From: Cenococcum geophilum 1.58
Taxonomy: Eukaryota; Ascomycota; Dothideomycetes; Gloniales; Gloniaceae
Assembly (NCBI GenBank): GCA_001692895.1
Contig: KV748178.1
Location: 5,059,917-5,123,916 of the forward strand
Direction: 5' to 3'
DNA length: 64,000 nt
Shown: positions 23,401-35,214 of the stretch, one piece after another
Layout: each line of letters begins with the position of its first letter
Numbering within the stretch: position 1 is the stretch's first letter
Position numbers and translations under genes: made by a program
Notes under the pieces: generated by a model
The model's database searches: none
The model's input: only the letters and a program-made list of their open reading frames with translations
What the model was told of the DNA's origin: nothing

Positions 23401-25909
23401 AATAAGTAGGTTATAAATGACCGTAGTAACTCTTCCTATAGTAAGAAGGGGTAGCCGAATCAGCGAACTACTGGTACCGATTTTGTTGGGGTAACTAGGA
23501 TATTCTTAAGGTTATTATAATAGACCTTTAGTATGTCCATATCTGCGAGGCATAGTAGAAAGGGTGTGTCGGCCTTTATAATATAGAATTTAACATCGCT
23601 AACTAGTGTATTAACTATAACGGAGCCAATAGAAGGGATAGAGCCGATGCCAAACTGGACGTTAATAGCGCCGGCCTTTAAGGTATCGATAACGGTATTA
23701 TAGGTCTTCCTATATGCGAGGTATTATCCGTAACCTACTGTTAATCTCTTTAAGGCTTTAGTGTTAATTATCACTCTATAGAACTTATTAAAGGTATATT
23801 AGCTAGTAGCAACGTAGGTAAATAGGTCTAAGTCATTGTTATAGTAAGTAATTAGGTTAGTGCCGGTAATCGCATAGGTAAAGGATTAGTCCGCTAAGTC
23901 AGTTACAGTATTAATAGCTTCTTCGTGCTATATTATTCCGAAAAAGGTAAGGAATAATTCAGTCTATTCCTAAGTTAGAGATAGTAGTAGTAACTTAATG
24001 TCGATTATAAGAGCTTCTATTACGTCATTAATAGATTCTAAATTAGGTTCATTATTGTAATCTATTCCTTCGTACTTAGTAATATATTATTAGGCATGTC
24101 TATTAAAGCGGCGGTTAAATCTATCCTTAAACTTCTTCTTTAATTCGTTACATTCTTCTCTTAAGTATTTAGATAACTAGTAACCTTCTTTATAACAAAT
24201 AAAGTAGCGCTTCTTTAATAATACATATCGGCTAGACGAGGATAATTGTATTCTATAAGGTAATCGGGGGTATTGTCTATAGTAGCGGCGGTTAGTAAAG
24301 AAGGCTTGGGGGTTCTCGCTGTTTAACTTTTTAAATATTATAATAGAGGATCGTAAGTCGTTAATTAGACCAGTTAAGCTATTAAAAGGTTTAAAGTAGG
24401 TATATTAATACGCTAGTAACTCCTAGTAGGCGTTAATAAGCTTGTTATAGAGGAACTTATCTATACGTAAATCTAGGTCGAGACTATGCTGGAGGTGTCT
24501 TAGTTCTTTAATAAGCAACTATAGGCAGTCTAGGGTTAATTTTCCAGCATTCTTGCCTTTGCTCATTATAGACCTTAAGATTATTAAGTTCCATTGCCCT
24601 AGTATACCACGCCTATACTTAGGTCCCTTGAAGTAATTACGTATAGCGTCGCAGATTTAGTTAAATAAAAGGGTTAGTGTGACGTTCTTAAGGTTAGTGT
24701 AGTAGTGGTTAAGTGCTAAGCCGCGTAACATTATGGGGTAGGCTTTAACTTTAGCTTCTTAGGGTACGTTAGCTCTACTGCAGAGGTTATAGAAGATGGT
24801 AAGTTTAAAGTTAAAATTGTCATCTTCTCTACTGTACTTATTATCTTCCATATATATCTTCGCGAGGTTTATTAACTCCTTACTAAAACCCTAGGTTTAA
24901 CTCTATCCCCTAGGTGGTTCTAGTTATAGGGTTAAGTTAATATAGTCGGGCTCCCGTTATAGGGGTAGTGTAGGGGTAGGTTAGGGTGTAGTAGTAGGTA
25001 GTATTATAGGTGGTATTATAAGTAGGGTAGGGTTTATAGTTAGTAAGGTTAAGGTTAGGGTTTTAATCGTAGATCGTAAGGTTAGGTTCTTAGTAGTACT
25101 AGTAAAGTTATTCTTAAGAAGGTATTTAATTCGTCCTAAATTAAACTCTCCTCCAGTTACCATGTGTTCCCTAATCTCAAGCTTAATCTATTCTATAGGG
25201 TCTTCTTCTTATAAAGTGTTAAATAGCGATTTGGGGACTGTAGCATTCCTATACTTCCTTACCTATACGCCATTAGTTTATAGGAACGTTCGAAGCTTTC
25301 GGATAGCATATTAGTTACAATCCTTAAAAGTTTGTAGTATAAAGTTATTAAAATCTTCCTTATAGACCTCCCATAGTTCGTCGTCCTTAAAATCGTAGGC
25401 TTCATATTTAAGGATCTTAAACTTTACAAATTCGTTAATGTCCTCTATAGTGGTTTTATCGGACTATAGGTCGATACCTTTAGGCCATTTCTTCTATCCT
25501 GCGTTAACTTATGCCCTAATGTCTGACATATCAATTCTTGTCTTATAACTCTTATCAAGTTCGATTTTTAGGTTCTGGGTAAAAAATGCGTAATAAACGC
25601 GAACCGAGGGCCTATTAGATAGGGGTTAACTTTTTAAATATACGTCGACTAATGCTCCTTAACGTAATCTAAGTAGTACGAAATGCGTAATGGACGCGAA
25701 CTAAGGGCCTATTAAAAGGGGTCGGTTCCTTAAATACCTAAGGGCTGTATATAAAGAATTAAGGGCCTATTAGATAGGGGTTGACTTTTTAAATACACGT
25801 TAACTGATGCTCCTTAGCAAACGAGATTAGTAGAGGCCTATAGCAGGGACTGATCGAGCTCGTCTCTCTTTATAGATAATACGTCTCCTAATCTGTGATC
25901 ACTAATTAG

Positions 25910-26083
25910 TATCGGTATTACTTCCGGTAATACGTATTGCTATTGTAATAGTGTAGGGGTAGTAACTGATTTTAATTAATGCTTATTAATTCTCCTATTC
26001 TATAGGTGGAATTTAGTGGATTTCCTAAGCTCGCTTAGCTTACGTAACTAACCCGATTAGTTACAGACAACCTCGTTTAGACA
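25910..26083 (-). repeat. Copia LTR, right (5' LTR of the element)
   Basis: 174 bp, the same length as the left LTR. The outer end is TATCGG where the other copy has TGTTGG, and the inner block CACTTCCGG/TACTTCCGG matches. It ends GTTTAGACA directly before the GTATA duplication. Confidence 0.92.
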
Positions 26084-26250
26084 GTATAGTTTAGCATTCT
26101 TTATTTTAGCTATATTTACTTACTTCCTATAACTATTAAAGCGCAATTAGTATAGTTTAGCATTTTCTATTTTAGCTACGTTTACTTACTATCTATAACT
26201 ACTAAGGCGCGGTTAGTATAGTTTAGCATTCTCTATTCTAGCCGCGTTTA
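26084..26250. repeat. 66-bp tandem array, segment 2
   Basis: About 2.5 units between the copia element and the mosaic element. The first five bases are the right-hand GTATA duplication. It ends GCCGCGTTTA, where the next array bases (CTTACTTAC) resume only after 28598. Confidence 0.93.
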
Positions 26251-26671
26251 TATTAATATTTTATTAGGGTGCTAAGATCCTAGAGGCCTCCTATTAGGAT
26301 TTTAATTTTCCTAATTATCCTAGTTGTCCTAATAGGCTCCTACTAGGAGCCTACTAGGATCTTAATCGTCCTAATTGTCCTAATAGGCTCCTACTAGGAT
26401 CTTTAATTTTCCTAATTGTTTTAGTCGTCCTAATAGGCTTCTACTAAGAGCCTACTAGGATTTTAATCGTCCTAATTGTTCTAATAGGCTTTTATTAGGA
26501 TCTTTAATTTTCCTAATCGTCCTATTAGGCTCTTAATAGGAAACTAGTATTTCCTAATCGTCCTAATAGGCTTTTAATAGGAAACTAGTATTTCCTAATC
26601 GTCCTATTAGGTTCCTGGCAGGATACCCCCCTAAAGCAACACCCTATGTATACCCCTTAAGCAATACTACT

Positions 26672-27115
26672 AAGGCTCTGCACGAGGCTCTGCACGAAGC
26701 TCTATACGAAGCTTTGCATAAAGCTCTATACAAAGCTCTACACGAAGCTCTGCACGAAGCTTTACACGAAGCTCTATATGAAGCTCTGCACGAAGCTCTG
26801 TATAAAGCTCTACACGAAGCTCTGCATAAAGCTCTGCACGAAGCTCTACAGAAGCTCTGCACGAAGCTCTGTACGAAGCTTTACATAAGGCTCTACACGA
26901 GGCTCTATACGAAGCTCTACGTATAGAGGCTCTGCACGAGCTTCTGCATGAAGCTCTACACAAAGCTCTACACGAAGCTCTACACGAAGCTCTACACGAA
27001 GCTCTGCGCAAAGCTCTATACGAAGCTCTACACGAAGCTCTACGTACAAAGGCTCTACACGAGGCTCTGCGCGAAGCTCTGCGTACGGAGGCTCTACACG
27101 AAGCTCCGCATGATA
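26672..27115. repeat. 12-bp tandem array inside mosaic element A
   Basis: About 36 imperfect copies of GCTCTGCACGAA. Because 12 is divisible by 3, every frame stays open and gives Cys/Arg/Ala/Leu-type repeats on both strands; the overlapping frames at 26644-27151 are artefacts of this. Confidence 0.92.
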
Positions 27116-27539
27116 CACATTACTATTAGGTCCCCGCTATATTCCCGATAGCCTACACGTGCCTCTGCCAGGTCACCCCTTTGTAGCCACCTTATTTTTT
27201 ACCCTTCCTTACATCCTCCCTACCTTAGGAGGCATTAGAACGGCAGCTAGCAGAGGACCGTTGCTAGAACTAGACGACCGTTGCCAGAACCAGACGACGA
27301 CCGTTTGAACGACCAGCCAGTATACACCACGAACGATTTAATTAATTAATCAATCGAATTGAACTAGAGCTTTGATATCGGCCCGTTACCGAATTGAAAC
27401 AAGGCCTCCTAGGGAGGCACCCCAGACGACTACCGTTCGAATGTATAGCCAGCGAACGGCTATAGAGAACGATTTAAATCAATTAGAGCCTTCAATCAGG
27501 CCGACTCCCCCCCCCCCCCCCCGAATTAAACCAGACACT

Positions 27540-27620
27540 GACGCAGATAGGCAGGCAGGCAGGCAGGCGGGTAGGTAGGTAGGTAGGCAGACAGGTAGGT
27601 AGGTAGGTAGGTAGGAGAGG
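27540..27620. repeat. Tetranucleotide (GGCA/GGTA)n microsatellite
   Basis: Runs of GGCA followed by GGTA with a C-rich tract (about 15 Cs, near 27508-27522) just upstream. The counterpart in copy B is at about 42904-42990. Confidence 0.85.
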
Positions 27621-28596
27621 ACCGTCGCCAGAACCCGACGACCGTCGCCAGAGCCAGACGATAATCGTTTAAACGACCAGCCAGCGAACACCACGATCAA
27701 TTCAATTGATCGATTGAATCGAACCAGAGCCTCAATATTATCCCGTTACCGAATCAAATCGAATCAAGGCCTCTTAGGGAGGCACCCCAGACGACCACCG
27801 TTTAAACGTACAGCCAGCGAACGCCCATAGAGAACGATTTGAATTAATATAATTTATCGCAATCGAATTAAGCAGAGCCTTTAATCGGGCCGACCTCTCC
27901 CCCGAATTACAGATACAGATAGGTAGGCCTAGATAAGTAGGCACGACAGGTAGGCACAGATAGGTAGGCATAGACAGGTAGGCACGAACAGGTAGGACGG
28001 TTAGATAGGTAGGACAGGCAGGACAGGCAGGATAGGCAGGACAGGCAGGATAGGCAGGATAGGCAGGTACTAGGCCTAGTTAGGAAATCAGTACACGGCC
28101 GGCGGATCATCGGGAACACCGCCGATCGACGGTTTAGAGCCTCTGCGAGAGCCTTACCCCTCGTCTCCTCAATCGATCGCTCGACGCCCGAGTAGACATA
28201 GACACAAACACAGATATAGGTGGTAGGTAGGAAGGATCGATTTAGATAATTTAAATTGCTTAAAGTATTGTGTATATAGAATAGGGCCTAAAATTAAACC
28301 TAATTTTTATATTTTAACTGCTATAAATACTAGAGTATTAATATACCTCATTTTGAAATCTAGAATTTTAATTATTTTAATTATCCTAATTATCCTAATT
28401 GTCCTAATTGTCCTAATGGTCCTAATGGTCCTGGAGGTCCTGGAGGTCCGTTTAGTCTAGGCGGCCTCCTAATAGGCTCCTAATAGGCTCCTAACAGGAA
28501 ACCGAGTGTAAGGGTCTCCTGGAGATCCTAGTAGCCCTAATAGGAGCTGTTAGGAGCCTGTTAGTACTATTAGGAGGCATAAACATTTTCCTAATA

Positions 28597-28910
28597 TACT
28601 TACTTACTATAACTACTAAGGCGCAATTAGTATAGTTTAGCATTCTCTATTCTAGCCGCGTTTACTTATAACCTATAACCACTAAGGCGTAATTAGTATA
28701 GTTTAGCATTCTTTATTCTAGCCGTATTTACTTACTTTCTATAACCACTAAAGCGTAATTAGTATAGTTTAGCATTCTCTATTCTAGCTGCGTTTACTTA
28801 CTATCTATAACCACTAAGGCGCGGTTAGCATAGTTTAGCATTCTCTATTTTAGCTATATTTACTTATAAACTACAACTACTAAGGCGCAATTAGTATAGC
28901 TTAGAATACC
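28597..28910. repeat. 66-bp tandem array, segment 3
   Basis: Resumes in register with CTTACTTACTATAAC after the TA duplication, for about 4.5 units, and decays near 28905. Confidence 0.92.
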
Positions 28911-29850
28911 CTATAGCAATTAGGATTACGTACTATCTATAACCATAAAAAGGATAAGGTTATTAGGGTTTTAAAATACTTTACTCTTACTACGCTTACT
29001 TACTACCTAAATCGGATAAGAAAGATGCGGTTAGTTTAGCTAAAGATATTACACTTTTACTAAGTTTACCTACTTGCTACAATTAGCAAGACGCAGTTAG
29101 CTCTTAATTATTTATTAACTTAGACATACTTCTAGCTAGTGTACTTATATCTATTATTTTTAAGGTAATATCCGCCTATAGAGCAGCCTCAAAACCATAA
29201 AGTGCAAGCTAGCTAAGCTGGGTGCTATAAAATTTGCAAAGAGTTGTCTATAAAGATAAAATAGTAGGGTGCTAAGGATATGCACTTAATCCCTTAAGCA
29301 AGCGAATTAGTTGCTGCCATATTATTACGGGCTCTCTAAGTAAAATAATAGGGGGTAACGGTGCTAATTCTAATTTCCTATTTAATTGGTTATCTTAGGC
29401 CTAGACTTTTTTTTAGGGTTTAACCGTATATAGGGTTTAGTAAAGAACCGAGGGAAACCTATAGCTCTTATAAGAAGTTTAGATTATAAAACTAGTGCAA
29501 ATACGGAACGTTTAGCTGCGTAAGTATAACTTACTTATAAGTGATATCTAGCGGTAATTAAAATGATTTAGTATAGATATTGCCACTATAAGTAGGGAGG
29601 GTAGCCGACCCACACCGGCTATACCCTTATTTTGTGGCGTTTCCCAAACATTAGCGCAGTTAAAGCTACGGTCACTTTATAAAGGAGATAGGACGTTTAC
29701 ACCTAAGCGAATAATAAGCTGATCTTAATAAGCGAATATACTTAAGAATCCCCTCTCCTACCTACACCTCCTAACCAACTATACTAGCGGCGTAAAGAAA
29801 TTCCGAAGAGAATATATTAATTAGCCTAAAGAGGTAAAAAGCTAACTAAT
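28911..29850. other. Mutated DNA with inverted copy of the dispersed repeat
   Basis: No gene recognised. About 29505-29640 is the reverse complement of the 15450-15580 block. The rest is TpA-rich with stops in the frames I read. Confidence 0.45.
29505..29640 (-). repeat. Dispersed repeat, copy 2 (inverted to 15.45 kb)
   Basis: Shares GGGTCGGC(C/T)ACCCTCCCT and the neighbouring TAGTGGCAATATCTA on the minus strand. Differences from copy 1 are transitions. The two copies flank the HET relic, the 66-bp array and its insertions as a 14-kb inverted pair. Confidence 0.6.
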
Positions 29851-30240
29851 AAGAGGGCGAGAAGATTTAACGAATAAGAGGGTAAGAAGATTTAATAAAT
29901 AAGAGCGTAAGAAGATTTAATAAATAAAAGCGTAAGAAGATTTAATAAATAAAAGTGAAGAAGATTTAATAAATAAGAGGGCGAGAAAATTTAATAAATA
30001 AAAGGGCGAGAAGATTTAATTAATAAGAGGGCGAGAAGATTTAACTAATAAGGGCGAAAAAATTTAACTAATAAGAGGGCAAGACGAGCCTAACCCAATT
30101 TTTTCTCGGGCGGTATTTAACTCCTTTTAGAACTGACGTTTCTCTAGGTAAATTTAGCTAATAAGAGGGCAAGATAAGCCTAACTTAATTTTTTCTTAGG
30201 CGGTACTAAACTCCTTTCGGAACTAACGTTCCTCTAAGCA
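29850..30240. repeat. 26-27-bp tandem repeat followed by an ~87-bp duplication
   Basis: About eight copies of a unit such as GAAGATTTAATAAATAAGAG occupy 29855-30090. Then a block with CTAATAAGAGGGCAAGA, CCTAA(C)CCAATTTTTTCT and GGAACTAACGTTCCTCTA occurs twice (30070-30155 and 30160-30240). Non-coding. Confidence 0.82.
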
Positions 30241-30560
30241 CTATTAGCTACCTTTTCTACTCCCCTACGGAAATAAATCCCCTATAAATTCCGTTCCTAT
30301 ATATAGTAACTATATCTTCTACTGCCCTATAAGAACCGTACCCTATAGCTTCTATTCCTATACGGCTTTTACTCCTTTATAGGAATTAGTAGCAATAACT
30401 TTTACTCCCTTATAGAAACTAATCTCTTATAGCTTTTAGTTTTCTATAGGAATTAGTACCGCCGTCCTCCGTCCCTTTATAGCCTTTAGTTCCTTATAGG
30501 AACTAATACCTATATCTTTTACTCCTCTACGGGAACTAATACCCTGCGGCTCCCGTTCTC
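30240..30560. repeat. Second tandem series of the CCCCTACGG family
   Basis: Degenerate units related to 14020-14350 (ACTCCCCTACGGAAATAAATC and later forms with CCTATAGGAA). It lies between the 26-bp array and the AAA relic. Confidence 0.65.
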
Positions 30561-30850
30561 CCATTTTTAAATTTACCTGCGTTATAGCCTACTATATAGA
30601 CCTTGTTATTATAGGAGTAAGGAAGTATATAGGCTTATATCCTATATGGGAATAAGAGCTATTTACGCACTAGCTACCCATAATTAAGGTTTTAGGAAAA
30701 TAGTAGGTATTTTAAGTTATCTAGTTATATTTATTAGAACCTAGGCCCGCAACTAGGGATTTAATATATAACTACCCGACTATATTTATATCTAAAATTA
30801 CAGCCGCCTAGAAGTCTTAAAAAGTAGGAAATACTTAATAATAAGCGTTT
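30561..30850. other. Mutated spacer
   Basis: Nothing recognised. It may include the 3' end of the AAA ATPase relic. Confidence 0.3.
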
Positions 30851-33330
30851 AAATTGCCAACTTAGCCTAGACCCTTATAGTTACAGTTAAACTTATTACC
30901 TAGTTATAGAACTGTTTCTAAATACTAATAGGATAACAATTTTTTTTCCTCGTGCGCTAAGGCAAGGGCTGCTTCTATAGTATTTTTAATCTGCGAAATA
31001 TAAATAATTTAGCACAAAAATTCTCTGCTAGGACTTTAGTATTCCTACCTATTAGCTGTTAAGCTCCCGTTATACTAATTCCTTAAGCTCTTTATAACTA
31101 AATCTTGCCCTACTAGTAACTGCCTTTGTTAGGAAACTGGCCTAAAGGCCCCGTCTTATACTAGCGCCTAAAGGAGGGTATTTTATAGCTATACGTATTC
31201 TACTTTATATTACGTCATTAAAGTCTTTTATATAATTAGTAGTGGGGATTATAATTCCTTTATAGTATTTAAGTTTCCGTAGAAAAATTAAAGTTGGGTT
31301 ATTGCCTATATAATCTAATAATCGTTGCTTTATAAATACGTTAGCTTTATCTAATAAAAGTATAGTATTTTAATAGCTGGCCAGCCGGAAAGCGCAAGAA
31401 GGCTAAATTTTAACCTCCTTTATATTGGTGGCTAGGTCCCCACTAAATAACTAAAAGAGTTAGACAAATAATAGCAGTTTAAATAAGTAGGGTATACCGT
31501 ATAAAGCGGCTTTTACAGCTCTTCTAAAGTCCTTTTATAGTTAAGGTCTTTCCAACTTTAGGAGGACTATTAATACTCTACGTTAGTTTTCTTTAAGTAT
31601 AAAGCAGAACGGAGCTCGTACTATAGTAGTATAATTAAACTACGTCCTTTACCTAGCATAAAATTATTAAACTAAGCCTTATTTGCGTAAGAAGCTATAA
31701 GAGCCTAAATAAGCTTCTTCCGGTCCTCTAAAATAGTAAGGTTTTAAAAGAAGAGGGCATTCTACTTAATATTGCTAATATTGTTAATAGCAAACTCTAC
31801 TACGGGATATTAAATTAGCTTTATAGTCTTCTTAGCTTATAAATCTAGGAATTTACACTAGAGCTTATTATTAAGACTAAACCCTAATATAGTCGGGCTA
31901 TAAATAAGCAAGTCCTTATATTTTAACTTAGTAGGCTCCTTACCATTACTCTTAACTTTATTAAGTTTTTTCTTAGCCGGTTTATTAAAACAAATCATCT
32001 AAATATTATTGGTTTAGTATTTTCGCTGCTTATTAATACTAGGTTTAGCGTAGTTTAGATTATTCTCTTAGAAAAGTACTAGGTCGACTATAATCTAACT
32101 ATTAATAGATAATCTAGAGGGCTTTCCTTTCTTTATATAAAAGGCTTTACCTTTATACTGTTAGTGGTGCGTCCCTATTAATAAAATAAATTTACAACCG
32201 CTATTAGTAAGTTCTCGCTTCTCCTCCTCTATATTAGGGTGATATTTAAGGGGAAAATATGCAAGACTATGTATTAGCTTTAATCCCTAAAACTTCTAAA
32301 TAGTAGCTGCGGTTACAGCCTTACTAAATTTTTTGCTATTAAAATCCAGATACTAACCTTAAATGCGGAAATATTTATCTCCTTTATCGTCCTCTTTTAC
32401 CTCGCCTAAGTTAAATCTTGTATATCTATACTTCTTGGTACTATAGCATTTCATATATACTAATTCATTCGACTTAAAAAGAGTCTAGAGTAGATTAAAT
32501 GTAATTTCTCCGCTATTTTATAGCGATTTAAGGCGCTGTTTTGTTAAGGCATATATATCCCTAATATAGTTTACTAAAAGATTAAGGTGGGTACTGTTCT
32601 CCAGGGCTCCCTTATAAGCTTTTAGCTTAAGAAGGAAGTAGTATAATATATTCCACTCTATCTAGTCTTAAGTTAGCAGCCGATTTAGGGCCTAATAGAT
32701 AGGGTTTTATACTATAAGTTTGTCTTCCTTAAGGAAAGTTCTATTTATACCTTATAGAACGGACCTAAGTATATCTTATAGGCCTTTAGACTTGACGTTA
32801 ATAAGGTACGTTATATATTTAGTCTTCTTGTCTATTATTTTACTATTAGTAATATAAATCTAGAAGCTATTTTTATGCTTACTAATGTGTATATAAATAA
32901 TAAATATATATTCGTTATATGCGTCCACCTTAAAAGGTACTGTAGAGGATTTAACTATCTTATACTTTAAGGTTATATTATCCTAGCTATATACGGTAAA
33001 TTAGCTAGGGTTACACTTTTGGTTTAGTAGGGATATACATTTTATTAACTATCTTATACTCTACCTTTAAAGCTTAGGCTCTTAGTTCTTAAGGTTAGGA
33101 ACTATTTATAGCTTAAGGCTTAGTAGCCTTAGGAGAGTCTATAGCGCTAGGTGTTGCTTTTACTGCCTTTAATACGTCCTTAAGCAGCTCCGCAAGGTAA
33201 AGGACAGTAACTAGGTCTAAGGGCGGTATAACTAGGCTAGAAAGAGGAGTTTGCGGACTTTTATAGCTAGGAGGGATATTTAGAGACACCTTATACGGCT
33301 TTATAGTCTTAGGCTAGTTTAATATTATTA
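30850..33330 (-). pseudogene. RIP-killed DUF7025-AAA ATPase gene with a remnant intron
   Basis: Minus-strand reading through stops gives an N-terminal DUF7025-like domain (~32950-32150: TFNLLQTLFKSNELVY, YFRIxGQYLDFNSKKF, HSLAYFPLKYHPN) and then a C-terminal AAA module. In the AAA part GKGRSLIILL is followed by a break and PPKVGKTLT (Walker A, near 31545-31560). Walker B, ILLLDKANVF (expected DEA), is near 31336-31370, and TTNYIKDF with a following SR as sensor remains near 31180-31260. Between IILL and PPKVGKT lies a GT...AG interval of about 60 nt that looks like a conserved intron, so the copy came by DNA duplication and not by retroposition. The family is common in filamentous fungi; its substrate is unknown to me. 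Ends approximate. Confidence 0.82.
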
Positions 33331-34022
33331 CTTTATAAAGCTTTAGTAACGTAGTGCTAAATTAAAGTATAAAATTAGTAATAAGCTAAGTATATAGAGT
33401 GAGGAGCTAAGTATAGAGAAAATTAATAGTATTAATTCTTAAATAAGATCCGCCCTCTTTATATCTAGCAATGCGATATACTACGTAAATACTTTCCCCT
33501 ATTTATCCTAGGAGACGCTATATTATATATATTAATATTAGTTCCAATATAATAGAGGACTAAGTAAATATTATATAATCTTGCCTTAACTGTAAAAATA
33601 GAGCTAAGCCTTACATTTGGGAGCTTAGTAGAGCTTACGCTATAGTTATATTCTTACTATTGCTACGGAGATATCGTAAGGGCTTATATACGGGATTCTT
33701 ATTCTAACTATTAGAGTTACGCTAAAACTAATATAACTGCATTAGTTTATATGCGGTAGTAAAGGTAGATATTATAAATTAAAGGGAAAGAGATATATAT
33801 ATAGTATTAGGTGTGCCTTTTAAATAAGAGAAGATTTAAAATAAGCCTCTATTAAACATAAGCGATATTACTAAGCCCTATACTACTCCGCACTTTAAGC
33901 TACTAAGTTAGGCTAAGGATTTTAGAGAGATATACGTGTAAAATAGAGTAGGTGCGCTATTAAGCGATAGGAATTGTTATATTGGGATATAGCCGTAATT
34001 AGTCCAAACTTAGGTTCCCACT

Positions 34023-34072
34023 ATACGGTCCAGTCTAGTCCGGTCTAGTCTAGTCTAGTCCAGTCTAATCTA
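34023..34072. repeat. TAGTC microsatellite
   Basis: About ten units of (C/T)(A/G)GTC / TAGTC with point variants. A shorter related patch (TTTAGTCTAGTCCGGTC) is at 37750-37770. Confidence 0.75.
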
Positions 34073-35214
34073 GTTATATTTTTATTCTACCTTAGTATTA
34101 TTCTTTCCTTATCTTATCCGCTCCGCTTCTATTAGCTTCTATCCTATTCTAGCTTTATCCATTTATTTTTAATTCTACTATATCCTTAAAGTCTATTAAA
34201 TTAAATAACTAGTTAATTAAATAACTTAAGAAAGAGAGAGCGATATTTAATAATAATATATACCCATTACTCTTATACCAAATTAATGCATTTAGATTGT
34301 ATTACGATTTACTATAAGAGGATATAGTATTTTTAGCAAAGCGATTAAAATAAAGTTGTAGTAAAAGGCTATAAGTAGGTACTTTTTTAATAGATATTTT
34401 CCTAAGCGTGGGACCTAAAGTGTTCCTATTATGCATCTTAGTAGCACCTATCTTAAAGTTGCATAAAATAACGCTAAAGGGCCTCCTTCTAAAACTTTAA
34501 AGTTAGTAAAAGTCTGCCTCGCGCCTATAAAGACTAATAGCGGCTATAATAGAACTTTATAAGGCTAATTTAGTTAACACCTTAATTTCCTTATCTTAAA
34601 AATGTTAGTTTTTAGAGATTACTCTTACTACTAGTAAATAAACTCTTTTATCTTAAATAACTTTATTACTAATTCTTAATAGAGTAAGGCCTATCGCAAA
34701 GTACGCATACTTCTTTATTAGAGAGTTACTTATTAAGCCTTAATACGGATCTAGACCTAGGGAGTACTTTATCTACTTAGACTCTGTAAACTACGCATAC
34801 CTAGGTTATATACTAAACACTAGGTATATATAACTCTTCCACTCTTAATAACTAGTTACTTATTTATAGTAGAGCAAGACTTAGCATAAAAAGAAAGCGC
34901 TCTTATATTAGACACGTAAAAGACAAATAGTTTAGAAACCTTATCCCTAAACTTTAATAATAGCTTATTTAAAGATAGATGCCTTATTAGATTTTCATTT
35001 TAACGCTATATTAGTTTTAGACCTTAAATTTATAGATTTCTTTAGCTTCCTATAGTAATATAAGGCTAGCTACCTGAACTTACAAATAATATATCCATAT
35101 ATTAGTGTGCCGTTACTATTTATTAACATTAACTTAGAACTAACTCTTAGATTAAGCGTAAAAGTAAAATTCTCTCTTTAATTAAGTGAGGCGTTACTTT
35201 AATATATACTTATT

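Larger units (their letters stand above)
20151..26083 (-). mobile_element. Ty1/copia LTR retrotransposon, full length, RIP-mutated
   Basis: A complete element on the minus strand with two 174-bp LTRs and a 5-bp GTATA duplication. Reading the minus strand through stops: Gag-like region (~25570-24600), integrase (~23400-22620; TTTELCRLHRCF and a CxxC-like KYYFHC as remains of the zinc finger, then NYITYNAGKNFASKEF and VEAHWPIGMVERAH near the catalytic residues), an acidic linker with ELTKELTK repeats (near 22295-22365), and an RVT_2-type reverse transcriptase (~22200-21500; RLVIQAYND and LYGVPEASNH). The 3' region (20330-20500) carries a short degenerate A/T repeat around AAATTCTAC. Many TAG/TAA stops; non-functional. 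Confidence 0.92.
26251..28596 (+). mobile_element. Mosaic tandem-repeat element, copy A (2.35 kb, TA duplication)
   Basis: A precise insertion in the 66-bp array: TA at 26249-26250 is repeated at 28597-28598, and removal restores the array exactly. The ends begin TATTA and end TAATA. In the less mutated copies the ends read CATCAGCA (53987, minus) and a complement of CATTAGCA (52152), giving imperfect terminal inverted repeats. Internal order: a CCTAATAGGCTCC-rich end (26275-26640), a 12-bp GCTCTGCACGAA array (26672-27115), a conserved block (27128-27260), a short 20-bp CCGTCGCCAGA array, a second conserved block (27320-27535, repeated at 27690-27910), GGTA/GGCA runs, a 9-bp GACAGGCAG array (28010-28065), a GC-rich block (28070-28180) and a GGTCCTAAT end (28385-28590). 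No transposase gene. The family is not recognised. Confidence 0.8.

Noticed and set aside
24981..25163. 60-codon minus frame as an independent gene
   Set aside because: It lies in the Gag region of the copia element, in the same orientation; part of that element.
26644..27151. Several overlapping open frames on both strands with Cys/Arg/Ala/Leu repeats
   Set aside because: They follow from a 12-bp tandem repeat that keeps all frames open; no protein domain and no conserved frame in copies B and C.
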